Program-made: the position numbers and the translations under genes | In this document: positions 24,756-36,110 of the stretch, in pieces | How positions within the stretch are numbered: position 1 is the first letter of the stretch | Layout of the letters: every line of letters starts with the position of its first letter | The notes under the pieces: model-generated | The model's database searches: none | Told to the model about the DNA's origin: nothing | Seen by the model: only the letters and a program-made list of their open reading frames with translations | DNA from: Parietaria judaica | Taxonomy: Eukaryota > Streptophyta > Magnoliopsida > Rosales > Urticaceae | Reading direction: 5' to 3' | NCBI GenBank assembly: GCA_954871525.1 | Contig: OX940861.1 | Location: 13,438,842 to 13,502,841, forward strand | Length of the DNA stretch: 64,000 bases

Positions 24756-25076
24756 GCTTTTTTTTTTTTAATTTTTTTTCGAAAATTGTGTTTTGGTCCC
24801 TGAATTATTTTAAACCGAATACTTTATATTTTTTTCGGGTTTTAGGAGTTTAAATTTCAAATATCAAATTATATTTTAACGGTTTTAACGGGTTTGAAAT
24901 TCAAATTTTAAATTTTAATGATGATAAACATGAAGACAAATAATTAAATAAATAACGGGCCTCGTTAAAACCTCTCCGAGTCCCCCAAAAGCGTGCGGCT
25001 CGGGCGAGGAAAGAGCGCCCTAAGGTTTTTATTTAAATTATAAAGCAAATACAAATGTCATACAATTACAAACCGA

Positions 25077-27653
25077 TTATTCCGGGTTCGCCACATTAAG
25101 CTCGTTGAAATAGTCTAACAACTCGTTGTCTACCATTTGATTATCTTGCGTTCGCTTTTCGGCCAAAATCCAATCCTTGGAAAGCATAAGGATTTCGACC
25201 AAAAACGCCTTCGTTGACTTGCGTCAAGCCTCCAATAGGCGTCCCGCCAACGAGAAAGCCGCTTCCGATGACACCGTGGAGACCGGAACGGTGAGAATGT
25301 CGCGAGCCACCAATGATAAAACCGGGTACTCAAGACGATTTACGCGCCACCATTCAAGTATGTTGAGGCCTTCGTCGGGACACGGTGCCGGTGGAAGGTT
25401 ACAAAAGACGTCGTACTCGTTGATTCTTCGGCGGTTTGCTCTTCGGGGACGACGACCTCTGGAACTCCCGCTATGTTGTGACGTTGAGGCCGGACTTGAC
25501 ACCGTTGATGATCCTCCGTGCCCGCCGGTATGAGTTAGGTTGTAAAACACCCAATGCGTCGAAACATAGGGCGCTCCGGGTGCGTTGCTCGGGGGCGGCG
25601 TCGGGACGTGTTCCGTGTCTCCTTCTTGCTCCATGTCCTCGTAATACTTCGTCTCGTACTCCTTGTAAAGAAGCCTCATCTTCAATTCCGCGTCGGGATA
25701 GTCTTCGTCAAGGTATGGATCTCCCGTCAATTGTTGCATCATCGCCAAGATCGCCTGCAATTTACCGAGCTTTAATGTAGGATCTATGATTATAGCCGCG
25801 CAAAACAAAAATGGAATATGTTTCCAATAAACCCTAAATTTTTCAATCATCGGTGTCAAAACATTTGCAAATAAAGGGTTTTGTTTTGCTTTATCAAAAT
25901 GAACAATAATATCAAAAATGCAAGCTAAAGCTAAATGAGATGTAGGTTTGTAAACATGAGATAAAGTAACGGTAATAGTATAAAAAAGGGATAGAAAAGC
26001 CTGGAATTAGATAGCCATCATCCAATCGGATTCGTCGAGGTAGTCGTCCACGTGTCTGACATCTTGTCCGTTGATCCAGTTCGTAACTAGCTCCTTGTAC
26101 GGTATGACCGCCTCCAACATCAAGTAGGTAGAGTTCCACCGGATAGGCATATCCGGAGAGAACACTCGCTCCGCTTTGTGGTATTCCCTGCAATATGCTA
26201 ACCAAGATTCCGTGCGCATAGTAGATGATCGTATGTAGATAATGGCACTCCTAATTCTATCTATGCTTGGCGAAATAATATTTAACCCCGCTTGAACTAT
26301 CAAATTGATAATATGGCATGCACATCTTTGATGAAAATAATCGGCCCTAAAATTATCGAGACTATCCTTTAACACATCAATGGTAATGTTGTGGGGGCTA
26401 GCATTATCTAATGTAATTGAAACTACCCTATTGCTAAGGTTCCAAAATGTCAACACATTCAATATAGCCTCGGCAATGTTAACCCCGGTATGCCTAACAC
26501 GCATGGGTTTAAATCCTAAAATACTCTTTTCTAATTTCCAATCATCGTTAATAAAATGAGCTACAACGGAAATATAATCATCGTTAGCGTGACCTTTCCA
26601 ACAATCCGATGTTAAAGCAAACTTGTACGACGCTTGTTGAAATAATTTGTCTAACTCAATTCTTTGTTCGTCATAATATTGAATAATTGTCTCTCTAGTT
26701 ACATGACGCGAGACATACTGGTAGTTTATCGGGGCGATGAAGGCTAAAAATTCGTTGAGACCATCTCCCTCGGAAAACGATACCGGTAAACCATCGCGTA
26801 TGATAAATCTAGCGAGAGCTTTCCTATAAATGAGATCGGATAAGCGACTTACCTCATCCACTTTCTTACGCTTTCGGCATTGCTTGGCGTGATCTCTGAG
26901 GTACGATGTGCCTTGAATTTTTGGATCGGCCGCCTTTATTTCTCCGCAAGTTCGACATTTCCCGAATCTTTCCTCTTTTCCTGTAGTATGATTAAGAATA
27001 TAAAGCGGAAAAAAGTCATTTCACCATACCGGAGATGTTAGGTTCTTCCTCTTCCTTGGCTTTGGCGGTGGCGGGTTTGCCGGCGGCGGAATAGGAGGCC
27101 GACTAGAACCACGAGGCCGACCACGACCTCGGACCGGCGGCGGCGGTGGAAGAAGTTCTTCTACTTCGTCGTCGTCCTCGTCCTCGTCATCGTCCTCGTC
27201 GTCGTCCTCGTCGTCTTCCTCGTCGTCGTAGTCGTCCCCGCCTTCAGGACCTTCGTAATTCGGATCATCGTCTCTTCCGTCGTTCATGTTCATCGATGCC
27301 GAAGCTTCTCGGTTTTGGCGATGTTGGTTTTGGGCATCGTACCCCTCTTGCTCGCTCGACCATTCCGGAATATTTCCTGTAGCATTTTGAAACAAGTTAA
27401 TAAAACCACCGAATTGTTGACCGTAAATTACCGGAACGAGCGGATTGGGTTGAATTTGTGGCGACGGTAGACTAGTGGAACCCGGAGCATTTTGTTGGTA
27501 AACACCGCCATAATATGTATGTTGTATTTGTTGTTGTACCGGCGCCGACGGAGTTGAATGTGGAATACTATTAACCGACCCGGTTTCGGAACCGGTCCGT
27601 CCTTTTCCTCGTCGATCATTTCGGCCTTGAGAACGGTTATCGGAACTAGACAT
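25077..27653 (-). pseudogene. hAT transposase with three in-frame stops
   Basis: One frame of 859 codons spans the region. It has TGA at 27023-27021, a stop at 26009-26007 and a TGA at 25226-25224. It begins MSSSDNRSQGRNDRRGK with a long Gln/Pro-rich and then acidic (Asp/Glu) N-terminus, ending in an AT-hook-like GRGRPRG segment. A BED zinc finger follows (CRTCGE then HAKQC, about 26880-26960), then the hAT catalytic core with TSDCWKG and SITLDNASPHN, an RWNSTYLML segment, and the C-terminal dimerisation domain (ILEWWRVN, YPVLSLVARDIL, STVSSEAAFSLAGR). The last stop follows GRLLEA, about 50 codons before the natural end (NVANPE). The stop replaces an Arg-type position, compatible with CGA to TGA. 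Confidence 0.9.
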
Positions 27654-28163
27654 TAATAACCTATACTATAACTAAACTAAACTATATAATATAAATAAAC
27701 TAAATTATAAGTTATAACTAAATTAAACTATACTATAAATAAACTAAACTATATAATATAATAGATATTATGATAATAATATTGCTAGAATAACTAAATA
27801 AGTAACTAATTTTATAAGAGTATTAATATAACTATAAGATAAGAAAACTATAGCTTAAAATCGGATTTTTTGAGAGCTTGGGCGAGTTGAGAGAGTATGA
27901 GATGAAGAGAATGAGTTGAGAGAAAAAAATGAGGGAGAAGTGTAGTTTTTATAGAGGAAAAATGGAGAGAATCGAGTAAAGAGGGTATAATTAATACCCA
28001 ACGGATAGAAAACAGGAGCCTTTTCTGCAATTGCAGAAATTTTATCGGGAGCAGGCGAAGGAGCCGTTGCCCAACGGCTCCTTCATCCACGCCGTACGCG
28101 TGGCACATCCAACGGCTCAAAACATAGAGCCGTTGGATTTTTTTTTTTTTTTTTTAAATATGT

Positions 28164-28264
28164 CGGAGCCGGATTAATCCGGCTCCGTATTATGTCGGAG
28201 TCGGAGCTCCGACTCCGTAAAAAAAAAAAAAAAAAATGGAGGGTCCGGGATATCCGACCCTCCT
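28164..28264. repeat. Subterminal palindromes, right end of the hAT
   Basis: Three in a row. 28164-28187 is a perfect 24-bp palindrome centred on GGATTAATCC. 28196-28217 is a perfect 22-bp palindrome centred on GGAGCTCC. 28238-28263 is a near-perfect palindrome around GATATC. They are separated by A/T runs and mirror the left end. Confidence 0.85.
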
Positions 28265-28371
28265 TCATTTACAGCATTAGTTTAAGGTTTAAGACACTGC
28301 AAAGATAACCAGTTCAGGCTTCTGCTAAAACCCTAAATCCCACCAACACAAAGAAGAAGAAGAAGAAGAAG

Positions 28372-30034
28372 ATGATGATACTTCAGTCAGTTTGCCATGG
28401 CTTCTCTGCTCCCAGAGTTGGCTTCGCTCATCACCGCCTTTCAACTGTAAGTCTAACGAGTTTTCATTTCTTCAATATCGCTACTGAGTTTTGAAGCTCG
28501 GATGGTCGAGAAACTTCTAACGGTACGATTTCACACGTTTCAGGTTTCTTCCAATGAAGTTCGATTCAGAGACCGAGGACTCCACCTTCGAACTGTAAGC
28601 AAATGTGCGTCTTCTTTTCTCTCTCATCTTTGCTTTCGTATGAATCATGATGAGGTAATTAGATGTTTGTCGTGCTCAATTACAGTGGTAACGAGATATG
28701 GACAGAATTCCATGGAGTCGGTTGTGAAGAGAGGAGTTATTGCATGTAGTTCAAGTTCGGATGGGAAATTGGAACATGTAGGCAAAAAGAACCCCAGTGA
28801 GCCCCTACCCGTAGTTCGGTACGATGCTGTTGAGCCGTTCCGTGGGAAATCGGGAACGGTGTCGTTTCATGGGCTGAGTCACGAGTCATTAGAGGAGAGG
28901 AGATTGGTATCAGCGCCTTTCGATGAGGACAATGGCTCGTTTCTGTGGGTTTTGGCCCCGGTCGCACTGATATCGTCCTTGATTCTGCCGCAGTTTTTCA
29001 TCGGCGACGCCATTGAAGTCATTTTGAAGGAGGAGACTCTTGTAGGTATTGCTTAACGTAGTTTCTTCAGTACTTAAGCTTTCGGTATCAAATGGTGTTT
29101 TTTGTCAAGCTGCCCTGTTAGGGTTTGTGACCAGAGTCTGCTTCTTTGGTCCTAAAGTTCCGAAAGTTTCACTGTACACTGTTAATTCATTGAAATCTTT
29201 GAGAGCTCTGTGGTAGAATTAGATGGATCGGGCCGATTGGCGTTTCAGCTAAATAAATCCCGATTATGTATCTTGGATTACGGATTTATGTGTGTTTTAT
29301 AGGACTAATTGACTTACATATTCTCTCTCACTTGATTGCTTGACACATATTCTATTTCCATTGCTATTGCAGAAATAGTGTCGTCCTTAGTCTCCGAAGT
29401 TCTATTCTACTTCGGCCTCGGAACGTTTCTCCTTGTGACCGACCGCGTCCAAAAACCGTACCTAGAATTTAGTGCGAAGAGATGGGGTCTCATCACAGGG
29501 CTCAGAGGTTACTTAACAACGTCGTTTCTCACAATGGGCGTCAAGGCCCTCGCACCGTTGATCGTCGTCTACGTGGCGTGGCCTGCTATCGGTCTCCCTG
29601 CATTGGCTGCGGTGCTTCCCTTCATACTCGGCTGCGCCGTGCAATTTGCTTTCGAAACGATTCTACAAAAGCGCAGTTCGTCCTGCTGGCCCTTGGTGAC
29701 GATAGTTTTTGAGGTACATGTACAAGATTTTTTTTACTAGGGCAAACGATGTTAGGGCTGGAATCTCGAAGCCCCGATTGAGTATTTACAAATGTTGTTT
29801 GAATGGATGTGGCAGGTTTATAGAATATACCAGTTGACCCGAGCGACGCACTTTCTTCAGAGGCTGTTGTTCTCGATGAGGGATCTTCCTCCGACACCTC
29901 AAGTGATGGAGAGAGGCGCTGCCATGTTTTCCATGATTGTGACCTTCCAGCTCGTTGGTGTGGTGTGCCTCTGGTCGTTGGTTACGTTTCTTTTGCGGCT
30001 CTTTCCGTCTAGACCAGTTGCAGAAAACTACTGA
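28372..30034 (+). CDS. Chloroplast-type multi-pass membrane protein, function unknown
   Basis: Exons 28372-28446, 28544-29045, 29373-29713 and 29816-30034 join in frame to 379 codons (378 aa). The first ~100 residues are Ser/Arg-rich and suit a plastid transit peptide. At least four hydrophobic segments follow, for example FLWVLAPVALISSLILPQFF, a Val/Leu-rich one near ALAPLIVVYVAW and FQLVGVVCLWSLVTFLLRLF at the C-terminus. It resembles an uncharacterised plant plastid membrane family (from memory, like Arabidopsis At1g48460/At5g63040). In exon 2 a GTAAGC donor (28595) and TTACAG acceptor (28685) could mark a 91-nt intron, but splicing it would break the frame, so I kept it as coding. The N-terminal part is the least certain. 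The hAT insertion ends 92 bp upstream of the ATG. Confidence 0.75.
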
Positions 30035-30703
30035 GTTACTTTATTTTCTGTTGTAGACTGTAATTTTCTACTGATCATTCATTGATCCATGTGTAGATTC
30101 AAAGTTGAGTTATTATTTTATTTTGATTAATCTTTTGGTCACATCACTTTTGTCTCTTCAATTTTTTAATATAAAAACAATATGATTATCACAATAAACC
30201 AGAGACAAAATCGATGTTTCTTTAAAAAAATAAATAAACCAGAGACAAAATTGAGAACGTAAGAATTTTACAACGAAAATCAATATGAGAAGTTCTATAA
30301 TCGAAAATTCCTAAGTTTACAATAGAGGGAGAGATTGCGAAAATTTGTTTAATTAAACGATAATTATTAATCTTAAAAGTGTTAATTACATTAAAAACCC
30401 TAATTTTGAAATTCAAATTACACAAAAATCACACCTCGGAACTGCCAAACAAGCAGAGCCATTCGGGTCACAAACTCTTAACAATTAGAAAAATTAAGGG
30501 AGTAAAATCCACAATGAACAAGAACAACTACATTCTTCCCCAAAATTGCAAATAATTCAAGGGGATAGTGACTAATCAACTATGAACAAGAAGAATGTGG
30601 AATCATTTGTTTGAATTTCTTATAGAGCAAATGGTTAGAAGAAATAATATATATGCCTTGGAATACCTTCCTTGGGGTGCAAGGAAGAGTGAAACACCAA
30701 ACT
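30035..30703. other. Convergent 3' regions
   Basis: Space between two genes that converge tail to tail. AT-rich, presumably holding both 3' UTRs and poly(A) signals. No further gene is supported. Confidence 0.5.
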
Positions 30704-32600
30704 TCAGCTTATCAAAGGCTTAGCCTTCCGCAAATGGCCCATGCTGTTGACTAGATCCTTGCGCGTACAAACAGGGAACATGTTTATGTTCTTGAGCACT
30801 TTCAGCCTCCATAGCACGTACGGAAAACTCAACTGATCGCGAGAGGTGAAACGGACAACCTCGTTGAACCAGAGACACATGAACAGATTCGTCAACGGCG
30901 TGTGCTCTCTCACTATCACAGAAGCTTCAGAAAGTGCTGCAAAAACCGACATAGTTTAGCCTCATACTATATTTGACAACATATGCCGATCAGAACTCTA
31001 AAAAACGAAGAAAAAAAGCATACCCTTTTTCCCGTTGAACCTTTTGTCCTCCGGAAGTCCATCACGGCGATATTGAGTCAATTGCACTTCCACTTCTTCA
31101 GGTTCGGCCTTGTGTTTCTTTACAACTGCCTTTGCCTCGTCATACACGCTACTACGAGCTCCATGCTCGGAAATTGCCAGTTCAGAATTTGTGCGCCAAA
31201 GAAGAGTCTCAAAAACACCCAGCGGATCCCTTCTGAATTGGGACTTCGAATCGACCCAAATCGAGTACTTTGCGTTAGGAAAAAGACGGTGTCCCAACAT
31301 CTGATAAGCAGAAACAAAGAATTTTCAGGACGATCAAATGCGATTAATCGTAAGTAATTTATGTTCAAGCTACATCTCAGTTTATGAACCAATACCTTTG
31401 GGATTTTACCATTTAGCCTTTGATCTGAGAAAGGAAGATTTCTAACAACTATGATCCGCCATTTCCCGATAAATCGGTCCTTGCCCACGATATGCCCAGC
31501 TGATTCCTGCGAAGAAAGAGTGATTTCATCCCAAAATGCAGCATAGCAAACCTGTAACAAGCAACATATGAACAACATTAAGAACAGTCATTTGTATAGC
31601 TAATAATACACAACACTTCATATCCAAAAACAAACCTTTTTAAGAGATGCCTGAGTCATTCCAATGGGTTGGTAAAGATCATCTCCGCCGCCAAACGCAC
31701 ACGTCGAGACCACAGCTTTACATCCCAACATGTAACTTCGATCTTCCTCCGAAACCTTAAACCCTCCACTCTCGCTGAAGAACCCGCAATGCACCGATGC
31801 CTTCTCGCTCACCTACACATTTCAAAACTCGTCATTCTTCAGTACTAATTCCCAGGATCAACAACCGATAACGATTTCTAAGATCTACCGCAACGATTTC
31901 AACGAAAACCTGGCGAGCTTATGAGCAGCGCAGCTTATAACCTTGTAACTGTTGTCCCTTTGATCTAGACTCTGGTTCCCAGAGAACCGCATGGCTTGAG
32001 AACTATTCCTTCCAAGATATAGCTTCTCGTCATTCTCAGAGACATACAAAACTTCTTTAACAGGACCACTGGAGTCTTTGCCCAAAGGTATTTCCAGATT
32101 CTCAAGCTCCTCTTCAGGAAGAAGCTTCAAACAACCTGGTTTCATGCAAATCCAAATCCGCCATTGACAAAACGGAAAAAAAAAAAAAAAAAACCTCAAA
32201 ATTCAATATGAGAATTACGCTCTCTGACTCCGCCAACTACTCGAGTCATCGGATCAATCCGGTTCAAATTCCCTTCCGATTTCTTCCCCAAACCGAGTTT
32301 AGTCGCCGAATCAAACAGAATCGGCGATTTTCTGAGCTCTGGCCTCGTCACCGTGTCGGACTTCCTCACGAGCCTGGAGGCCTCGAACAAGAGCAAACCG
32401 GCCGCTGGGAGAAAGATCAGGACCATCCAGTACCTCACGAGCGTCTTCACAGCCCAGCGAGCCAAACCGTCGCCATTGTTGCTGCGATATCCGGCCTTCT
32501 TGCGCTTCTTCCGGAGCCGGGCTCGCTTCCGAGTGAGCTCGTCCGACTCGTCGTCGGAGATGGGGATCGAGACGCTGCTGTTATTTCCGTTGTTGAACAT
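30704..32600 (-). CDS. TOD1/MUCI70-family (DUF616) glycosyltransferase-like protein
   Basis: Six exons (32600-32219, 32135-31942, 31812-31636, 31551-31396, 31300-31024, 30936-30704) join exactly to 473 codons (472 aa). It is a type II membrane protein: a basic N-terminus (RKRARLRKKRKKAG), one membrane segment at about residues 57-78 (MVLIFLPAAGLLLFEASRL), a stem, then the DUF616 domain. Domain motifs include VHCGFFSESGGF, STCAFGGGDDLYQPIG, KWRIIVVRNLPF, YSIWVDSKSQF, WRTNSELAISEHGARSSVYD and LPEDKRFNGKK. The family contains MUCI70, a Golgi protein needed for seed mucilage pectin, and TOD1, reported as an alkaline ceramidase, so the reaction cannot be fixed by sequence alone. No frameshift or stop is seen. 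Confidence 0.9.
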
Positions 32601-33385
32601 CGGAGAGATTGGACGAACTGTCTTCGTTCTCAGGTATGATCAGCTTAAGCTCTCCGATTCGAATCCATGGCGTCTTCAGATCTCTCACCAGTGAGTGCAC
32701 AATCTCTCTTCAGAAAGAAGTATGGTGTCGTTTACGAGGCTTAAACTACATGTCGTTTCATGTTCTGTTTTGTTTAACTTTTTCTTTAGATGACATGTCA
32801 TTTAAGTTTATAATGATATTTGCGGCAAAACTATCCAACTTTTGCATTTGACTAGAGTTTTTTTTTTAATAAAATTTGGACTCGATTTGTGGTCAACGCT
32901 CTTTTTGAACTTTGGATACTTTTCTCGTAGTAAAACTGCTTTGGACGCATTCTGCGACAATTGACTTACAATTAGATACTTGTGTCGTAATTATTACTCT
33001 CTCTTTCCCTTGTGGGCAAATCGCAACAATGACTTTATTTGGGATTTGGTAGAGGTTTATACCCTCGGTACTGTTCACATGTTTGGTTCATACCCTTCAT
33101 TAAACGATGTGGGGCCCTTTGCAGTTCATTGGGCTCGATTTTCTCTCTCCTCTTATTTTATTATTTTTTCTCTCTCCTCTTTTTTAATATTCTTTCTTTC
33201 CCGCCATGTTTCTCTCTCTTCTGTTATTCGTCTTTTTCTTCGACTCCCCAATTTCCGAGAAACTCCAAGCTCCCATTGTTTCTTCGCCGACTCACCGTAT
33301 TCCTTCTCTTCATCTTCTGCGTTACACAGCCAACGATTAGCGAATCTTTCAGTTCTATCATATATCAAGAATTGACTTATTCGAA
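32601..33385. other. Upstream region of the TOD1/MUCI70-like gene
   Basis: It should include the promoter and 5' UTR of the minus-strand gene. A CT-rich stretch lies at about 33130-33240. No coding gene is supported. A short open start (ATGGCGTCTTCAGATCTC at 32669) followed by GTGAGT is too little to call an exon. Confidence 0.4.
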
Positions 33386-33870
33386 GGTTAGCCCAGTTTG
33401 ATAAAGTAATCGCAATACTGTTTTCAATTTCTGGATAACATATAGCGGTATGAATATCTTATGTAACGGTACTGAAACCTGTAGGCCGGTTTTAGGTCTT
33501 ACACTGTGAATCCTTAATTATAATCTATGAATTAAGGTTAGCCAGTGTAATCAAGTAATTTTATTGTTGTTTTCAATTGCTGGATAAAATATAGCGGTAT
33601 GAATGTTTTGTATAGCGGTACCGATATACGTAGGCCAAGTATAAACAATAAACTAATGTTATCTGGTGTAATCAAGTAAATTTTATTTCTGTTTTCAATT
33701 TATGGATAAAGTTATAGCGGTATTAATATATTATGTAGCGGTACCTATATCTGCATGCCGAATTTAGGTCGTACTCTATGAATCCTTAAGTATAAATTAA
33801 GTTGCAAACATACCGCTATGCTATGATATAATTGTATCATATAAGCCTATAGCGGTTTAATTTAAGATTG
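33386..33870. repeat. Degenerate tandem repeats with ATAGCGGTA motif
   Basis: Three related units begin at about 33386, 33535 and 33657. Each has the order: GGTTAGCC-like start, TGTTTTCAATT, GGATAA, ATAGCGGTATGAAT, a second AGCGGTACC, and CTATGAATCCTTAA or a shortened form. The spacing is irregular (about 120-150 bp). Confidence 0.75.
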
Positions 33871-34753
33871 AAGTATTTTTTTCGTTTGCGGGATGGATAT
33901 TTGCCATTTGATTGTCAGTGTTGGCGGAAAGTGGATTTTCAATAGAGATTGTTACAAGTGGTTATGGGAGGGAATAAGTGATACTGCGAATGGTGTTACC
34001 GTAACCGAAATCTAACATGTTTGAACTCAACCACCCAAGGCGTTCATGTTTGTCAACGCGCCCCCGTCTCTGTCATCGTCGTAAGCTTTCTTTAAAGCAT
34101 TTCTTTATTCTCATATTTTAAAAAAAATTAGCCAGATTCTAACTTCCTTGTTCATTTGTCTTCCATTTATCAGGGTACGACTTAACTGAGCCATTATGCT
34201 ACCCAAAAAAATAGCTGCGACCCGTGAAGAACACCCGACATGCCCATCGGGGAAGTACGAACATGTTATGCGTTGCAAAGCGTGTTCGCCATCAATTCTT
34301 CCATCGGGCTCGCAGCGGTGCTGACATACACAAACTATTGAATTATGGACATTTTGTCCATAGTTCAATGGCTTTTGTCTGTCCGGTGTTCAATTTTCTT
34401 ATGAACACCGGACTTGTTGCCATTTTTCTGTCGGGGACGAATCTCGAGGAAGAGAGGTCCAGCCATCAATTCTTCACTGGATATTATAAGGCTTATCAAG
34501 CTCCCTCCTCCGGTTTTATACGGGTTGTTTTTATCCACGGTTGGTCCCTATATCATCCTGTCCATCAGGGAAGTACGAAACATGTATGCTTCGAGGGTGT
34601 CCTATGCATTTATATTTGTATTTGTTTTTTTTTTATAATATTTTTGTATTTTTATTGTTTAATAAACAAAATTCAGAACAATACAAATTGTATTCCTGTA
34701 TTCGTATTCCAATTAAATTATTACTTACACAACGGCAAGTATCGATTTATATA
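33871..34753. other. Unassigned repeat-associated region
   Basis: No recognisable gene. ACCGGAC/GTCCGGTGTTC inverted bits occur near 34380-34410. It sits between AGCGGTA-type repeats and the solo LTR and is probably part of the same old mobile-element assembly. Confidence 0.35.
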
Positions 34754-34758
34754 GCAGC

Positions 34759-35506
34759 TGTAGAGGGCGATTTTCACCGCCCTTTTCCAGTCACAAAGAT
34801 AATCACCAAATAACAAATAAACAACAATAATCAATGAATATCTCTGTTTTATTATATTTTCCGAAATGAGCTCGGTTTTCTTCCGTTGAATAGCTGGACA
34901 GATGAAGGATCATGAGCATAAGTTTTCTCTATTTCCTTAGCCTTTCTATTACAGGATCTTTTTCTCTCCTTTCCGGGCCTTTTTTTTTCTCTATTTTTCC
35001 GAACCCTTACAAATGAGGCTTATCTTGCCTTTTATAGAGTCTACATTACATTCCCCTTGCGTCTTTCCCGCCTTTTCTCTCTTTAATCATTCGCTTTCTG
35101 GCGTGATTTGAGGGAAGCATGGTTAATCCCTGCTTTATGTCACTTCCGAGCAGGCTGCCATTATGGGTAGGTGAGCCTCATTAAATGCGCATCCCGTCAG
35201 CCGTCATTCGGCCCTGCAAGCCTCGTCGCTGGTGCTTCTCATCGAGTGAGTAGGTCGGCTTCATTAAATGCACATCTCGTCAATGGTCATTCGGCTCTGC
35301 ATAATCATCATGACGAAATTCCTCGTCGAGTATGATGGGACACTTCATCGCAGTTTGCTTTCGTGCGGCCGTGCCTCCTCGCGGTCGAACTTCCTCGGGG
35401 ATAATCCCCCTCGGATGATGAACTTCCTCGCCTTCCCTCATGTCGTTTATGGACAAAACGACATGAGTTGTGTTGATGATGGATTTGACCAAATCCGACC
35501 TTAACA
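34759..35506 (-). mobile_element. Solo LTR
   Basis: 748 bp starting TGTAGAGGGCG and ending CCGACCTTAACA. GCAGC (34754-34758) and GCGGC (35507-35511) flank it, a 5-bp duplication with one change. The flanking repeat consensus is TATAGCGGCAAGTATC, which the insertion splits precisely at GCGGC. A minus-strand TATAAAAGG near 35030 suggests minus orientation. No internal retrotransposon sequence remains, so this is likely LTR-LTR recombination. Confidence 0.75.
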
Positions 35507-36110
35507 GCGGCAAGTATCTATTATATAGTAATAGCGGCAAGTATCTCTTCACACAACGCGAATGATATTTACTAATTTTGTATTCTTTAATAAACAGTAA
35601 TCCAAACAATAGTGGTAAGTATCTATTATATAGCAAAAAGTATCTCTTCACATAACGGTATGTATGTATTTACATAGCGGTAGTTGTATATTTACAATGC
35701 GGTAAGAATGTCTATACGCATCGTTAAGTGTCTATTTACATAGCGGTAATCGTATTTTTAATACAAAACGCGAATGGTATTTACTAAGTATCTATTATAT
35801 AGCGGCAAGTATCTCTTCACATAGAGGTAAGTTTGTATTTACATAGCGGTAAGCATGTACTCGATTATATAGCGGCAAGTATTTTTTTTATATAGCGGTA
35901 ATCGTATTTTTAATACACAACGCGAATGATATTTACTAATTTTGTTTTCTTTAATAGCGGTAATTATCTATTATATAGCGGCAAGTATATCTTCACATAG
36001 CGGTAAGTTTGTATTTACATAGCGGTAATTGTATATTTACGAAAAGGTAAGAATGTATTTACGCATCGGTAAGTGTCTATTTACATAGCGGTAATCGTTT
36101 TTTTAATAGC
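35507..36110. repeat. Array of TAGCGGTAAGTAT-type short repeats
   Basis: About 20 variants of ATAGCGG(C/T)AAGTATCTNTT and TTACATAGCGGTAAT lie one after another. Similar motifs recur at 37040-37140 and 37800-37870 on the other side of the Ulp1-like ORF, with orientation changes, so the array is linked with that unit. Confidence 0.8.

Larger units (their letters stand above)
24639..28279 (-). mobile_element. Full-length hAT DNA transposon with defective transposase
   Basis: A 3,641-bp element. A perfect 8-bp duplication GTTTAAGG flanks it (24631-24638 and 28280-28287). The ends are inverted: TAATCCCGCGAATGTAGGAG on the left and TAATGCTGTAAATGAAGGAG inverted on the right (15 of 20 match). Both ends carry GC-rich hairpins separated by long T/A runs. 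A minus-strand transposase reading frame fills the middle. The perfect duplication suggests a fairly recent insertion. The nonsense codons mean this copy could move only with transposase supplied by another copy. Confidence 0.95.

Noticed and set aside
25177..25780. Plus-strand frames over the hAT transposase
   Set aside because: Antisense of the dimerisation domain; no independent features.
28595..28685. 91-nt intron in exon 2 of the membrane-protein gene
   Set aside because: Splicing it would shift the frame out of the conserved downstream protein, though an alternative transcript is possible.
32208..32694. Plus-strand frames opposite exon 1 of the TOD1/MUCI70-like gene
   Set aside because: No known motif, and the minus strand joins exactly into a full protein.
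32669..32694. ATG with a short start (MASSDLSP) followed by GTGAGT as a first exon
   Set aside because: Only eight codons and no downstream exon that could be tied to it.
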